From Peromyscus leucopus (Eukaryota > Chordata > Mammalia > Rodentia > Cricetidae), in the NCBI RefSeq assembly GCF_004664715.2, contig NC_051072.1:44065642-44129641 (forward strand): a stretch of 64,000 nt of DNA. Reading direction: 5' to 3'. How positions within the stretch are numbered: the first letter of the stretch is position 1; each line of letters opens with the position of its first letter. The notes beneath the pieces were generated by a model. It had not been told where the DNA came from. It worked only from the letters and a program-made list of their open reading frames with translations, and did not search any database. The position numbers and the translations under genes are program-made. This document shows positions 1 through 11,631 of the stretch, piece after piece.

Positions 1-574
1 GGGGTTTGTACTTACTGTTGTGGTCATTTGTTTATTGCTGTTGTTACTCATTTTGTAAAGCCTGTAATTTTTTTATTGTATGTGATTATAGAAGTCTTTG
101 TTCCTTTAGCTTAGTTGTTATTTCATAAGTTGACAACAGTTTTTAAAAAAAACATTTGAACAAAAGAAAAAGAAAAATCTCCAGTCTGGGCAGAGAGCCT
201 ATGTATATGCATGGGGCCATGTCTTCAACACTTAGCCTGGCAGCTAACTCTGTCCGAGGGGTTACTTCTTGCCCACAACAGAAGTGGCAGAGGAGGGGAT
301 GTCTCAGGTTTCTTCTGAACATTCACTGAGTGCTGGAGTGTGGAAGTGTTACAGAGTTATCAATCTCTAGCATTTCTTCTCCAGCTTTTTCATTTGTCAC
401 TCTTAGCTCTTGCACTGGGTAATAAAGGCTAATGGATTTGCTTTGAAATGCTTTCAACAAATGTCACCTCTGTAGCCATTTCAGCTTTGACAAAATTCCT
501 CATTTGGTGACAAAGAGGGGAGCTTTTTGAATTCATACTTTCGAGGAACCTCAGAGATATCTGTCTGAGTTATG
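1..574. other. Anonymous sequence
   Basis: AT-rich left edge with T-rich and A-rich runs. I see no gene, known repeat or conserved motif. Confidence 0.5.
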
Positions 575-1002
575 GTTTACTAATGCTGGGAAGAGACACC
601 ATGACCATGACAACTCTTAGAAAGAAACATTTCATTGAGGGTGACTTATTTGCAGTTTCAGAGGTTCAGTCCATCATGGTGGGGAGCATGGCAGCGTGCA
701 GGCAGATGTGGTGCTGAAGCTGAGAGTCCTACATCTTGCAGCAACAGGAAGTTGACTGACTGTCATACTGAGTAAAACTTGAGAAAAAGACCTCAAAGTC
801 TATCCTCACAGTGACACACTTCCAACAGAAGTATTGCATGGATTAAAAGGGTGCCCTCCAGCCTCAAGGTCTGGATTAAAAGCTTGTGTCATCCAGCCTT
901 CTCCAATAAGAGCACATTTCCTCCAACAAGGCCAAAACTCCTAATAGTGCTACTCCCTATGAGCTTATGGGGGCCAAATACATTCAAACTACTATAATAT
1001 CA
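575..1002 (+). mobile_element. Rodent LTR-like repeat, MaLR-type (family not named)
   Basis: Carries the motifs AGAGACACCATGACCATG, TTTCAGAGGTTCAGTCCAT, GACACACTTCC, CTCCAACAAGGCC and CTCCTAATAGTGC in order. The same motif series occurs, in the opposite orientation, at 11421-11835 and 54538-54888. Ends are diffuse and the copy is old. Confidence 0.55.
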
Positions 1003-1660
1003 AAGCAAATAACCACAAGTCTTTCAGTCCAAGAATTGTTCTGTGATCTTCTCTTAAACATTAAAAACCTGTACCAGGGGTATGGACTACATTGTCTTCA
1101 ATGTTGCCACCAAGTTGAGACATGGTACTGGGGATAAATTAAAACACCATGAACCTCTCATGTCAAGACTGAGAATCTTCTTTTTCCTTCACAAAGTGGT
1201 CAGTTGGTTGCTGCGTACTTTTGATTCATTTCCAGAATCTCAACACAATTGGTTTTGATACTGTTCACCAGTCTGTTTGCCACTTTGGAGGAGACACAAG
1301 CTTCAGTGTTTTTCTATTCAGCCATTTTCACTGATGTTACTTCCTTAATTAGCCTTTTGATAACTGATTTCATAGCAGCAGTTAAACACAGGATGATGTG
1401 ACTACAACAAATTAGATACATTTCAAAGAGACAAGCGAAGAGTCTACAAGCTCTGATAGAACATGTAGTGGTTGATAATTGCAGGAATATTGACAATATG
1501 CAGTAGAGCAGTAACCTAACAGCTGCATGAAAGGTGGACTGAGGAGGGTAACAAGGACAGGTGTTGTGGAACATTACTTTAACTATGTAAAGGTGTGTTG
1601 CATTTGTTTATGCTGCAGTTGTTTAACTATGCAAATGTGTTATATTTATTTCTGCTGCAT
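1003..1660. other. Anonymous sequence
   Basis: No gene or repeat recognised. Short open frames on both strands lack any family resemblance. Confidence 0.5.
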
Positions 1661-1664
1661 TTTG

Positions 1665-1812
1665 TTTTGTTTTTCAGGACAGGGTTTCTCAGCTTTTGGA
1701 GCCTGTCCTGGAACTCACTTTGTAGACCAGGCTGGCCTCAAACTCACAGAGATTCACTTGCCTCTGCCTCCCGAGTGCTGAGATTAAAGGCGTGTGCTAC
1801 CACGGCCCAGCA
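1665..1812 (-). mobile_element. B1 SINE (antisense)
   Basis: Plus strand shows the antisense B1 core: GACAGGGTTTCTC, TAGACCAGGCTGGCC, ACTCACAGAGAT, and GATTAAAGGCGTGTGC. 7SL-derived SINE, Pol III type, moderately diverged. Confidence 0.9.
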
Positions 1813-1825
1813 ATATTTTTTTTTT

Positions 1826-1985
1826 TATGTGCACTGGTGTTTTGCCTGCATGTATGTCTGTGTGAGAGTGTTGGATCCTGGAGTTACAGAGAAGTTGTGA
1901 GCTGCCTTATGGGCTCTGGGAATTGAGCCTGGGTCCTCTGGAAGAGCAGTCAGTGCTCTCAACCTCTGACCCATCTCTCTAGTCC
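1826..1985 (-). mobile_element. B2/B3 SINE (antisense)
   Basis: Antisense B2 with GGTCCTCTGGAAGAGCAG and a CCATCTCTCTAG end, which is the tRNA-derived head on the minus strand. It abuts the B1 at 1665. Confidence 0.85.
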
Positions 1986-2000
1986 GCTTTTGCTTAATGA

Positions 2001-2379
2001 TGTAAACATGTGTTGCTGTTTTGCTTTGCCTGCTTAAGGCATCTAATTCGTCTAATAAAAAGCTGAACAGCCAATAGCTAGGCAGTAGAGGGATAGGCAG
2101 GGCTGGTGAGAAGACAGAATAAGTAGGAGGAGGAATCTAGGCTGGGGGAGAAGAGAATGAGGGAGAAAAAGAAGGAGATGCCCAGGGCCAGCCAGTCAGG
2201 CAGCTGCCAGCCAGCTAGACACAGAATAGGACATACAGAAGGAAAGAAAGGTAAAAAAGACAGGTTAATTTATAAGAGCTAGCAAGAAATGAGAATAAGG
2301 CTGAGCGTTCATAACTAATAATAAGTCTTCATGTCATGATTTGGGAGCTGGCTGGTGGCCCAAAAGAAAGCCTGCTACA
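2001..2379 (+). mobile_element. Solo LTR, cricetid class II-like (family A)
   Basis: Begins TGTAAACATG and ends CTGCTACA. Internal landmarks are AATAAAAAGCTGAACAGCCAA near the start, GGATAGGCAGGGCTGG, and GGGAGCTGGCTGGTGGCCC near the end. The same layout is seen in inverse orientation at 25894-26600 and 33146-33626. No clean target duplication is seen. Confidence 0.65.
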
Positions 2380-3534
2380 GACAGGTCCTGTGAAAGTTGC
2401 CAGTGACTACATAGACAACAGGGACTTGAGATCTATTTGCTCATCCAAAGGGAACATCTCCAGGGATCATACATGCAAGGACTCTGGTGGGTTCTTAAGG
2501 TTGTTCTTAAGTCTATGCATTCCAGATACAGGATGGCCTCCTAGTCAAAGGAGGCCAAAGAACTTGTGAAACTTGGGTCTTTGCACTTGCATACTAGAGG
2601 AGATGTGCGATCCTTGGAAGAGTAGAAGAAACCATTTAGGACATGTTTTCTTAAAGAAGGGAGGGAGGAAAAAAGACGAATAACGAAGACCTTTATTTGA
2701 TTAGATTTTGAAGACTGGAACACTAGAGCTTCCCAAGTATTATCACGTCAGAAGCATCTGGCACTTGTCCAAAACACGGGGGCCATGGTGGCTGATGACT
2801 CTCTGCTCTGAGGGTGCTGGAAGCCACCTTGGCTGTGAACTCTGTAACTTGAGCCCACCCATGGTTGCCGATTCATTATGGAGAAAGCTAGATAAAGTCA
2901 GAAAAGGTGTGAGAGGAATTTCTACCAATTTCTCTTGATTGGGGTGCTGGGTAGAAGGAAGGATTTAGAAACAGATTTCTAAAAAGAAAAAAAAAAAAAG
3001 AAAAACCCTTCTGCTCTTGTCTCATTCCGACTTGCAAGGAAAGCAGACAGCCTTGCTGATGGTGTTAAAAAGTAGTCTAGTTTCCTGGACCGTGAACCAG
3101 AAAGCAGGGGACAGACGATGCCATAAAAAGTCCGGCAGGAATGTATTTGGCAAAAAAGTCACAAAAGAAATCAAGAGAGTCATAAATCAAATTTTAAGAG
3201 CAAATCACTTTAATAGCAGCTAATTCGTATTAAGCTCTGACTGTAGACTGGCCTCAGCCTTTGAAAAGGATTCACTAATTAAGCTCTAAAGCAATCTTTT
3301 GAAACAGTTACTAATATTGCTGTCATTTTATAGATGAAACTAGAGCATAGAAAGGTTCAGCATTTGTTTTTAAAAGACCCTTAAAATAGTGGAGTCAGGG
3401 TTGAAAAACAAAAACAAACAAACAAAAAAACTGAACCTGAAGTATCTAATAAAAACTAACAAAAATATATCTAGTATATCCTCTGGGGAAATGTGTCCTT
3501 TGGATGATAAAACATAATAAAGAGGGGACCCCCA
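2380..3534. other. Mostly anonymous, with a MIR-like relic
   Basis: No gene recognised. An antisense MIR-like stretch lies at about 3235-3365, with a motif like CATTTTATAGATGAAAC. An A-rich run at 2980-3000 and an AAAC-rich stretch near 3405-3430 are low complexity. Confidence 0.4.
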
Positions 3535-3535
3535 G

Positions 3536-3757
3536 TGGGGCTGGAGAGAGGGCTCAGAGGTTAAGAGCACTCGAGGATCTTGTAGAGGACCCAGGTTCGA
3601 TTCCCAGCTCCCACATCAATGGCTCACGACTGCCTGTAAGTCCAGTTCCAGGGGATCTAACTCCTTCTTGGAGCCTCCATGGACACTTGCACACAAGTGG
3701 TGCATGTACATCCACTCAGGCATATGTACACATGGCATTAAATAGATACAGTTTTTA
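3536..3757 (+). mobile_element. B2 SINE
   Basis: Starts GGGGCTGGAGAGAGGGCTCAG, with a Pol III A box region and GGTTCGATTCCCAG B box, then the B2 body and a short AT-rich tail. Diverged in its middle. Confidence 0.88.
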
Positions 3758-4554
3758 AAGAAGGTACCCCAAAATTCTCTGTGGAAAAGAAAGTGCAAGA
3801 AGGCTGAGTAATGTGGAGCTCTGTTATTGGTATAAAAATGGACTGAGGGTGGCAAAATAACATGGCAAACCAATAAAATACTAGATACAAATTTTGAAAA
3901 TACGCTCTCTCTCCCACAACAATTATTGAAAAGGTGGCAAGAGATTATTTGAAAAATATGTAAGGCGACTGGACTGAGACGCCTTGAAAGACAACATTGA
4001 GACAGCCATGGGAGTGGGAAGTAGAAGATGGTGCAGGTCCTGAAGGTACAGACCCTGTGGATGAGACCCTACAGGGCCTGGAGGTCAGGAGCAAAGAGAA
4101 GAACCTCCTCATAAAAAAGAAACTGCTGCAGAAACAGAGGCAGCCATGTCCGAGCAGGTCCAACGCAGACAGCTTGGCCGGACTGAACATGTGAGAAATA
4201 TTTTATTTTTAAATATTTTCTTAATACAGATTACTAAACTGATGTAATAGCACTGAAATATTTTAATCATGTAGACATGTGGTAGAAGTATTATCCAACT
4301 GAAGCAGAACATTTGATAAAATTTTGGCCCGCCTTTACCTATAATTTCATCTTTTAAAAGAATGAATAAACAACAGGGAAGCTGAAATTCTGGACTTAAT
4401 TTTTATCCAAAACAATTTAATCAGTGATGGAGAAATGAATTTCACACATACACACAAAACCTTGAGAAATGTAATAATTTTTGAGTGTCTCATATTTCTC
4501 TGAGACTTTAGGAAATAAGATTTTATTTTTATTTTGCTTCTTCTTATTATTATT
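3758..4554. other. Anonymous sequence
   Basis: No recognised repeat. A 65-codon frame at 3997-4194 encodes a charged Glu/Lys-rich stretch (for example EVRSKEKNLLIKKKLLQKQ) that could be coiled coil. I cannot assign it to a family, and there is no supporting signal. Confidence 0.4.
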
Positions 4555-4703
4555 ATTTTGGCTTTTCAAGGCAGGATTTCTCTATGTTGCCCTGGCTGTC
4601 CTGGACCTCACTGTAGACCAGGCTGTCCTTGAAATCACTGAGCTCTGCCTGTCTCTGCTTCCTGTGTGCTGGAATTAAAGATGCACACCACCACTGCCCA
4701 ACA
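4555..4703 (-). mobile_element. B1 SINE (antisense)
   Basis: Antisense B1 core with TAGACCAGGCTGTCC, then CTCTGCCTG and GGAATTAAAG. About 15 percent diverged by eye. Confidence 0.85.
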
Positions 4704-4985
4704 AAAAAATCAGTTTTGAATTAATTTTTATTTCTAATTTTATTTCAGTAAAGTGAAGATGGGCTCAGTCAATCATTTATATTTGTTGGGATTTATGTTA
4801 GGGCTCAATTCTAAATGTTCCCTTTATGTTCAAAAAGTGCACATCTCTGACATGGTCCACAAGATTTAATGCATGTCATTGAATTCCGTTTATTAACCAT
4901 ATGGTAAGAATGTCCCCTATGCCACTTTCAGTCTGTTTTTCTCCAATTCCTATTGTAAGGTTGCCAAGCTTTGCTTGCACACACC

Positions 4986-5718
4986 ATTGGTAGACGTATA
5001 TGTAGAGCAGAATACCATTGGTTGCCTCAGCCTTCTGCTTTTATTCCATGATCCTAAAATTTTCTTTGTGTCCCCATAGATACAGCGCCCCCCTCCAGCA
5101 AGAAGTAGTAAGAGAAGCTACACCCAAATTCCCAAATATACCAAGCTGACTTTGGAGATGTGTAAAAGTTAAAACCTTCCTTTTTAAAAAAAGAAAAGGG
5201 GAAGTGCTGTGGGATGGTCTGTATGTCAAATTGTTTTGATTAGTCAATAAATAAAACACTGATTGGCCAGTGGCCAGGCAGGAAGTAGGTGGGACAAGGA
5301 GAGCGGAGAATTCTGGGAAGCAGAAGGCTGAGGCAGAGAGACACTGCCAGCCGCAGCCGTGACCAGCAGCATGTGAAGACGCCGGTAAGCCACCAGCCAC
5401 GTGGCAAGGTATAGATTTATGGAAATGGATTAACTTAAGATATAAGAACAGTTAGCAAGAAGCCTGCCACGGCCATACAGTTTGTAAGCAATATAAGTCT
5501 CTGTGTTTACTTGGTTGGGTCTGAGCGGCTGTGGGACTGGCGGGTGACAAAGATTTGTCCTGACTGTGGGCAAGGCAGGAAAACTCTAGCTACAATTGGT
5601 AGACGTATATGCAGAACAGGATACCATTGGTAGACGTGTATGCAGAGCAGGATACCGTTGGTAGACATGTATGCAGAGCAGGATACTGTTGGTAGATGTT
5701 TATGCAGAGCAGGATTGT
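4986..5718. repeat. 31-bp tandem array, split by an ERV fragment
   Basis: One unit at 4986-5016 and four at 5595-5718, each 31 bp and starting ATTGGTAGAC or GTTGGTAGA and ending GCAGAGCAGGATACC or close to it. The units at 5595, 5626, 5657 and 5688 keep exact spacing. The ERV piece at 5023-5594 separates the first unit from the rest. Confidence 0.9.
5023..5594 (+). mobile_element. ERV 3' end: internal remnant, polypurine tract and LTR
   Basis: The LTR spans 5208-5594, from TGTGGGATGG to CTAGCTACA, with AATAAATAAAAC near its start. Just before it lies a purine-rich run (about 5184-5204) that looks like a retroviral polypurine tract, and 5023-5183 looks like noncoding 3' internal ERV sequence. 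ATTGGT occurs on both sides (5017-5022 and 5595-5600), the 6-bp size expected of class II ERV insertions. No left LTR is present. Confidence 0.75.
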
Positions 5719-6766
5719 TCTCTCTCCCTAGAAAGTTACTCATAGGAACATAAAGCAATATTGTCATATTTTTTCTGAGTAAATTGTTTTATAATTAAAT
5801 AACAGTTACATATTAACCTGAAGTGAGTAAATAGTTCATATGATTATAGTTTACATTACTAGTTTATTTATATAGCATTCTTTATTTTGAAATAAGTCAA
5901 GTTTTGCAAACATGACTATTTCCATCATAGTTTTATTTACTATTTGCCTGCCATGTTTTGTTCTTTTTTTACTTTCCAACTTTCTATGCAGTCATGTTTT
6001 AATAATCATTTGAAAAATCAAATTGCCAGGATTTGTTCTTTCAACCCCAATATGAGAATTACTGACTTTGAATAATTACATTTAATCTACTAGGTCTTTT
6101 TGAGATTGCCAGTATATTCAAATTTACTTTAACTGTTTAAGTTTGTGTCAACTCTTGAACACATTGGTTATTTCCTTTGTGAGGTTTCTTATCCCAACTT
6201 CTTTGGGATTGAGATTTGTTTTTCACTAATAATTTCTATTGATTTGGAAGTTGTAAAAGTTCTTTTAGTAGCTATCTTTAATCTTCTAAAGAATCCTGAG
6301 GTTTATTTGTACAGAAAGTTTCCGCTGGAACTTTTATTTGATTATGCTGAACTGGTAGAATAATTTGGAGACACTTGACAACAATATTGAGCGTAAAAAT
6401 CTATGCACATGGTGTACTTTTCCGTGGTTTTAGATGTGAAATTGCATCCATGTCCAACAGTTCACATCAAGTAGGTTGCACATATGTTTTCTTAAATTTA
6501 TTGTTATTTTTGATACTATTGTAAATGCTATTTTCAAACTATGATTTCAATTCCCAATTATTTTTGTTAAGTGTAGAAACGTAATTAATTTTGGCATTGA
6601 GACCTTTTACATACAAACTTTGCCATATGACTTTATTCCTTTGTCAATTCTATTGATTTTCTGTGGAACAATCATGTCATCTACAAGTGAGCAGTTTCTC
6701 ATCTTCCTTTTCAATCTACATGGCTTACTGATTTTTTTGTGTGTGACAGGACAGATATTTTTCTTT
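5719..6766 (-). mobile_element. Old L1 ORF2 remnant (antisense), left part
   Basis: AT-rich sequence whose plus strand resembles antisense L1 ORF2 in places. The clearest part is around 6640-6720, with GATTTTCTGTGGAACAATC and TGTCATCTACAAGTGA. The start (5719-6500) is more doubtful and may include unique DNA. It resumes at about 7390 after a later insertion. Confidence 0.5.
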
Positions 6767-6885
6767 AAAAACTTTTTTTGAGGTTGTAATATGATTACAT
6801 ATTTTCCCCTTCCCTTTCCTCCACACTAGCTGTTCCATGCACCCCTCCTGACTCCCAATTCACGACCTATTTAATAAATTGTATG

Positions 6886-6920
<35 letters not shown>

Positions 6921-7372
6921 TCATTCATTCTTAACTACATAAACGCAACCTGCTCAGTCCATATAATGTGACTTGTACGCATGTTTTCAGGGCTGACCGT
7001 TGGGTATTGGACAGCTAACTGGTGTGCTCTTCTCTGGGAAGGGCTAGCTCACCTGCTTTCAGTAGGGTTTAGTTGCCTGTGGTTCTTTGTGTAAGGCCGA
7101 GGCCTCCTGCCCCATCCCACTTCTGTGTGAGCTTGTCTCCTGGTGCTGTACTTGTTCAGGCAGTCATGTGGGTGAGACTATGGGTGCACCTTTTGACGTG
7201 TCTAGGAGACAGTCTCATAGCAAATTCCATGTTCCTCTGGCTGCCACGATCTTCCCAGTCTTCTTAGAAATGATCCCTGAGCCGTAGATGCAGGAGCTGT
7301 GTTGTAGATGTAGCTGTGTTGGAGCTGGGCTCCACAACGCTGCATTTTAATGAGTTGAAACCTAAGTTCTTT
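6767..7372 (-). mobile_element. L1 (Lx-type) 3' UTR, 5'-truncated, antisense
   Basis: On the minus strand it ends GGGAAAATATGTAATC...CTCAAAAAAAG, the A-rich 3' end of rodent Lx-type L1. Also seen are GGTCAGCCCTGAAAACATG and ATATGGACTGAGCAGG. A CA tract at 6889-6919 lies inside. It sits between two pieces of an older L1 ORF2. Confidence 0.65.
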
Positions 7373-7384
7373 CCTAGTTATTGC

Positions 7385-7960
7385 CCCAAACCTCCCTCTC
7401 TATGCTGAATAAGATTGGAGAAATCGGACATTATTATCTTGTTAGTATTAGGGGGAGCATTTAATCTTTCTCCATTAAATGTGATATTAACTAAGTTTTT
7501 CTAGGTTGACTTTATGAGTTTAAGGAAATTTGCTTCTGTTGTTTGCTTGCTGACAATTTTTATCATGGATGAATATAAACTTTTGTCACATGCTTTTTAT
7601 CTATCAACTAAAATGATAATATGATTTTTTTGGGTAATATGATAATTGCATTGATTGATTTGTGTGTAACTCATCTTGTAATTCTGTATTAAACTTCACT
7701 TGGCCATGGTGTTTTGTCCACTTTGTACATAGCCAGGTTAGAGCTACTATGGTTTTTGTGTGCATGAGGGATATTGGTCTTTAGTTTTCTTTTTTACTAA
7801 CATCTTTGCATGGTTTAGTATCAGAGAATTGGTTGAGAAATTATATGTTAAATTTTCATTTTTCTTGATCTATCAAAGCAACTCCTAAGCTTTGGGCATT
7901 TTACAAAAGGATAAATTCTGGCTTCCTATTTTGTATGACCAAGGTCATAGCTCTTGCTCC
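7385..7960 (-). mobile_element. Old L1 ORF2 remnant (antisense), right part
   Basis: The plus strand carries antisense reverse transcriptase region landmarks: GCATTGATTGATTTG, GGCCATGGTGTTTTGTC and AGGGATATTGGTCTTTAG. It continues the piece left of 6767. Many stops; no coding potential. Confidence 0.75.
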
Positions 7961-7997
7961 CCTGGTAGTTAGAACTGTGTCCTTCATACCAAAGACC

Positions 7998-8412
7998 TGT
8001 GGCGATGTATTGTGTGTCCCCCAATATACTGTGTTTCCTAATAAAACTTATCTGAGGATCAGAGGAAAAAGCCAGTCACTATAAGTAAACATAGAAGTCA
8101 GGCAATGGTAGCACATGCCTTTAATCCCAGCACTAACCATAGAGGTCTGGAGGTATGCACAGACACACAGGAAGTGGAACAGCTAGGCAGGAAGAGGAAG
8201 TGATATAGTTGGACTGAGAAAGCCAATGAGATTACAGAACAGAAAGGCATATAGGCATGGGTATACAGGAAGTAGCTCTCTTTGGAGACTGAAGTGTTGG
8301 TGAGATGAGGTTAGCTTGTGGCTTTTCCTATTTCCCTGATCTCTCATGTTTTCATCCCTATATCTGGCTCCATGTTTTTTATTTAATAAGACCATTTAGC
8401 AATTCATCTACG
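7998..8412 (+). mobile_element. Solo LTR carrying B1-like segment (family B)
   Basis: Begins TGTGGCGATG and ends TTCATCTACG; the canonical final CA has mutated. Near the start is AATAAAACTTATCTGAGGA; a B1-like piece (GCACATGCCTTTAATCCCAG) follows, and AATAAGACCATTTAGCAATTC is near the end. Flanks AAGACC (7992-7997) and ATGACC (8413-8418) match at five of six positions, a likely target duplication. Confidence 0.75.
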
Positions 8413-8999
8413 ATGACCCCTATGCTATACTCCATTGGTTGCCCACATGTCAGATTTCAGCTCCTGATTTAGTAGTGAATTTTCTGAGTGATAATTTATC
8501 CCATATTTCTTTATATAGTAGAAAGAATCTAATACATGTTAGCTCATTCTGTCGTGTTTCTTAAGGGTGACAAAAACATATTTCAAAGATCAAAGAAAAT
8601 TCTAGGCAGAATTTCATGAGTAAAGCCAAAGGGGACCATGAATAGCTTTGGATGCCTGAAAGGTTCTTGAACATTAAATATATCACTAATATTGTTATTA
8701 AGTCTAGACCCCCTGACAAGGAAGGATTATGCATATCGTTGGATAGGCAGCAAGCATCAGGGATTTGACCATGCCAGAGATTGCCTGGGGACAAAGTAGT
8801 TCTTGTGCTTTAAAAACAACAACAACAAAACAAAAACAAAAACAAAAAAACCCCACAAAATCAGTTTGTTCTAATTAACTCACAAATAAGAACAACACAA
8901 AACTAGTTTATGGAATTTTTCACTCTTATACTTCTTGAGTGACCTCCGCCCAATGATTGCTAGAAGGCTATAAAGGCTTGCTATTTTGCTCAGTGTAAG
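8413..8999. other. Anonymous sequence
   Basis: No gene or clear repeat. A CAA/CAAAA-rich stretch lies at 8811-8855. Confidence 0.5.
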
Positions 9000-9320
9000 A
9001 GATTTCCCCCGCGTGATTTGAATTCTAAGACTCTCTGTGCGGTTAGCCATGGCTGCTTTGAGGTCCGCCTTGCAGCTCAGCTTCCTTTACCTAATGTGCT
9101 CCGTTCCCTCCTTTGTAGAGAACGATCTCAAGGGTATCCTCTGTTTGATAAGCTCCGTCTCAGGTCTCAGTCTGGAGAAGCTGAATGGTCTGGAAGGCAC
9201 AGATGGTAAGGATGGATTGCGGGCCAGGCTCACTCACAGCGTAGCTGGTGGTAGGTGGAACACAATAAAACACAGTGTTAAGTGGAAGTGCTTTATAAAT
9301 AGAACCTTGGCAACGCAGCT
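9000..9320 (+). other. Anonymous segment with open frame upstream of RPL35 pseudogene
   Basis: A frame stays open from 9037 to 9324; an internal ATG at 9049 starts MAALRSALQLSFLYLM, which resembles a signal peptide. I do not recognise the rest, and it does not match the RPL35 5' UTR as I know it. It could be part of another retrocopy or chance. No promoter or splice evidence is visible. Confidence 0.25.
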
Positions 9321-9715
9321 GTGACCAAGATTATGGCTAGAGACCTGCGTGGCTAGAAGGAGGAGCTCCTAAAACAACTGGACCATCTGAAGGTGGAGCT
9401 GTCCCAGCTTCGCGTTGCCAAGGTGACAGGCGGAGCTGGGTCCAAGCTCTTCAAGATAAGAGTCGTCCGCAAATCCATCGCCGGTGTTCTCATTGTCTTA
9501 AACAGACTCAAAAACCTCAGGAAATACTACAAGGGAAAGCCTCTGGACCTGCGGCCCAAGAGGACTAGAGCCATGTGCCGCCGGCTCACCAAGCATGAAG
9601 AGAAGCTAAAGATCATGAAGCAGCCTTGGAAGGAGAGGCTGTACCTGCTGCGCAAGTATGCGCTCAAGGTCTGAGGTGGAAAGGCAATAAAGTGCAAAAC
9701 TGGCTATAAATAGCA
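9321..9715 (+). pseudogene. Rpl35-ps: RPL35 processed pseudogene
   Basis: Intronless copy of the 60S ribosomal protein L35 mRNA. The translation follows RPL35 nearly end to end, with [31 protein letters not shown] and KHEEKLK all visible. Breaks: the initiator ATG position reads GTG (9321), a lysine codon has become TAG (9354-9356), and about one, two and three codons are missing near residues 13, 66 and 76. All gaps are in frame, so the frame from 9357 to the TGA at 9672-9674 stays open. Several conserved lysines and arginines are replaced. AATAAA follows at 9686-9691, but no poly(A) tail survives. It is a decayed retrocopy, not a working gene. Confidence 0.93.
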
Positions 9716-10610
9716 CCTTTATGATTGGTAAAATCGGAGTATTGTGCTAGCAGAAGGGAACAGAAAGGAAAATATTGGGTTTTTTGAGGCCTATTAGGAG
9801 AACAGTAACTGTAAGGCCAATGAAATCAGAAAACTATGCTAAGCCCTGTGAACACAAGAGAACGAATAATGGTTGAAAGTGAAGTGTGAAACAAAGGATG
9901 TCCCTTGTTCCTGCAGGATGGAGGGAAAGCTAGCAGGAGGGCTTCATCTGCAGAGCAGCCAGGTTGAATTACCAACCACGCGGCAGGTGTGCTTGCTGTG
10001 TGGAGGTTCGGGATCTAGTTAGAGAAGAGGGGGACCCAGATGCAGTCGGGGAGAACAAGAAACTGATGGTCGAGCTCGGATCCACAGGTGTCTTAGAACC
10101 ACCTTACCCCTTAAATGGTCTGTCCTTCTCTCCTCCGTAATGGACAGCAGCCCTGCCTTTCTTGAAGATAACGAAGAGAGCTCTCATTCCCCTCGGAGTC
10201 TACCCTCCATGTCCTCTCCTTTTACCCAGACCACAGTTAGGCAATGAGGGACCAACAGGGCCTGACAGAGAGGAAAGTTCTATATCCCAAAGAGCTGTGA
10301 GACGAAACCAGCACGTTCTGCTGGGAGCCTGGGAACTGTGACGGTGTTTGAGATTAAAGAACTAGCATGTCAGATTGGGTGGAGAGCTTATTGGTATGGA
10401 CAAGATGGGATAACGGAAAGTTTGTTGATTAAAATAAAGAATTAATGCCAGGACAATGGCACTAGGAGATGACGCCAATTCACAACCGTAATGGCTCCTT
10501 CGAGCATAGAAAGTGATGGTCAGGCTCCGAGAGGTTGAGATGACAGAATTTCTCCGTTTACCACAGTCAGTACCGTGTGTAGGGCTGGGAAATCTACTCA
10601 ATGAGCATGT
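9716..10610. other. Anonymous sequence
   Basis: No repeat or gene recognised between the RPL35 pseudogene and the URR1 element. Confidence 0.5.
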
Positions 10611-10793
10611 GCGACCCTTTAAGATAGTTCTTAAAATCATAAAATTATTTTCATTGCTACTTCGTCACTGTAATTTTGCTACTGTTATGAACTGTAATGT
10701 AAATATCTGATATTCAGGATGGTCTTAGGTGACTCCTGTGAAAGAATCCTTCAGCTCCCAAAGGGGCCATGACCCACAGGTTGAGAACCACTG
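10611..10793 (+). mobile_element. URR1 hAT-Charlie element, left end lost
   Basis: Rodent-specific nonautonomous DNA transposon. It shows AAAATTATTTTCATTGCTACTT-like core sequence, GTAATTTTGCTACTGTTATGAA, and the right terminal repeat AGGTTGAGAACCACTG (10778-10793). The left terminal repeat is missing. Spans the usual core of the family. Confidence 0.9.
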
Positions 10794-11420
10794 GTCTAGA
10801 GGATCCCTCCTTGTTATGTATCTGTTTCCTCTGCTTGGACGTGGCCATTGCTATTTTAAATCAGAGAAGGTGTGAGGACTGGAAGGTGGCTCTCACAAGA
10901 GCTGGCCTATGAGCTTTCCCCTAGGAACAAAGATTCACAAGCCTTCAGATTTCACAAGGCTCTTCCTCTCCTCCAGTTGTATAAAGGGTGCTCTACAGAA
11001 GTTTAACTGCTCATAAGGGGCTTTTCAGTCAAACATCTTTGTGTGAGTTACCCAAGAGGCAAGTAGGGCTTCTCAGTGGTACACATGCCAGGAAGTTGTT
11101 CAGGGAACTTCCTGGCATTGATGCTGCAACTGAGTCACCTACGTGTTTTCCTGTAAGTAACCGTAACAAACCCATTGATTCACCAAGCTGGGTTTGACAG
11201 AATACTTTCTTTGATAGGTCAGTGCCCTATTTGGGGTAAACACGTGTTTCCTTACGTCATATCAGAAAAGTCACGTGACACTCCTCCAGTGTTCATACAC
11301 TGAAAATCCTAACCCCATGGTGACAGTGTTAAGAGATAGGTTCCTAGAAGGTGATTATGTCATGAAGGTGGAGCCCTCGTACATGAGAACAGTGCCCTTT
11401 CAAAGAGCCCTGAGGAGTAT
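10794..11420. other. Anonymous sequence
   Basis: No gene or repeat recognised. Confidence 0.5.
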
Positions 11421-11566
11421 GGTGGTTTGAATGAAGATGACCCCCATAGGCTCGCAGGAAGTGGCACTATTAGGAGGTGTGGCCTTGTGGAAGTAGATTT
11501 AGGCTTGTTGGAGGAAGAGTGTCACGGGTTATGCTTTGAAGTTTCAAATGTTCAAGCCAGGCCCCC

Positions 11567-11631
<65 letters not shown>

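Noticed and set aside
3997..4194. Charged coiled-coil-like 65-codon frame
   Set aside because: Looked protein-like, but I could not tie it to any gene; no splice, promoter or retrocopy marks.
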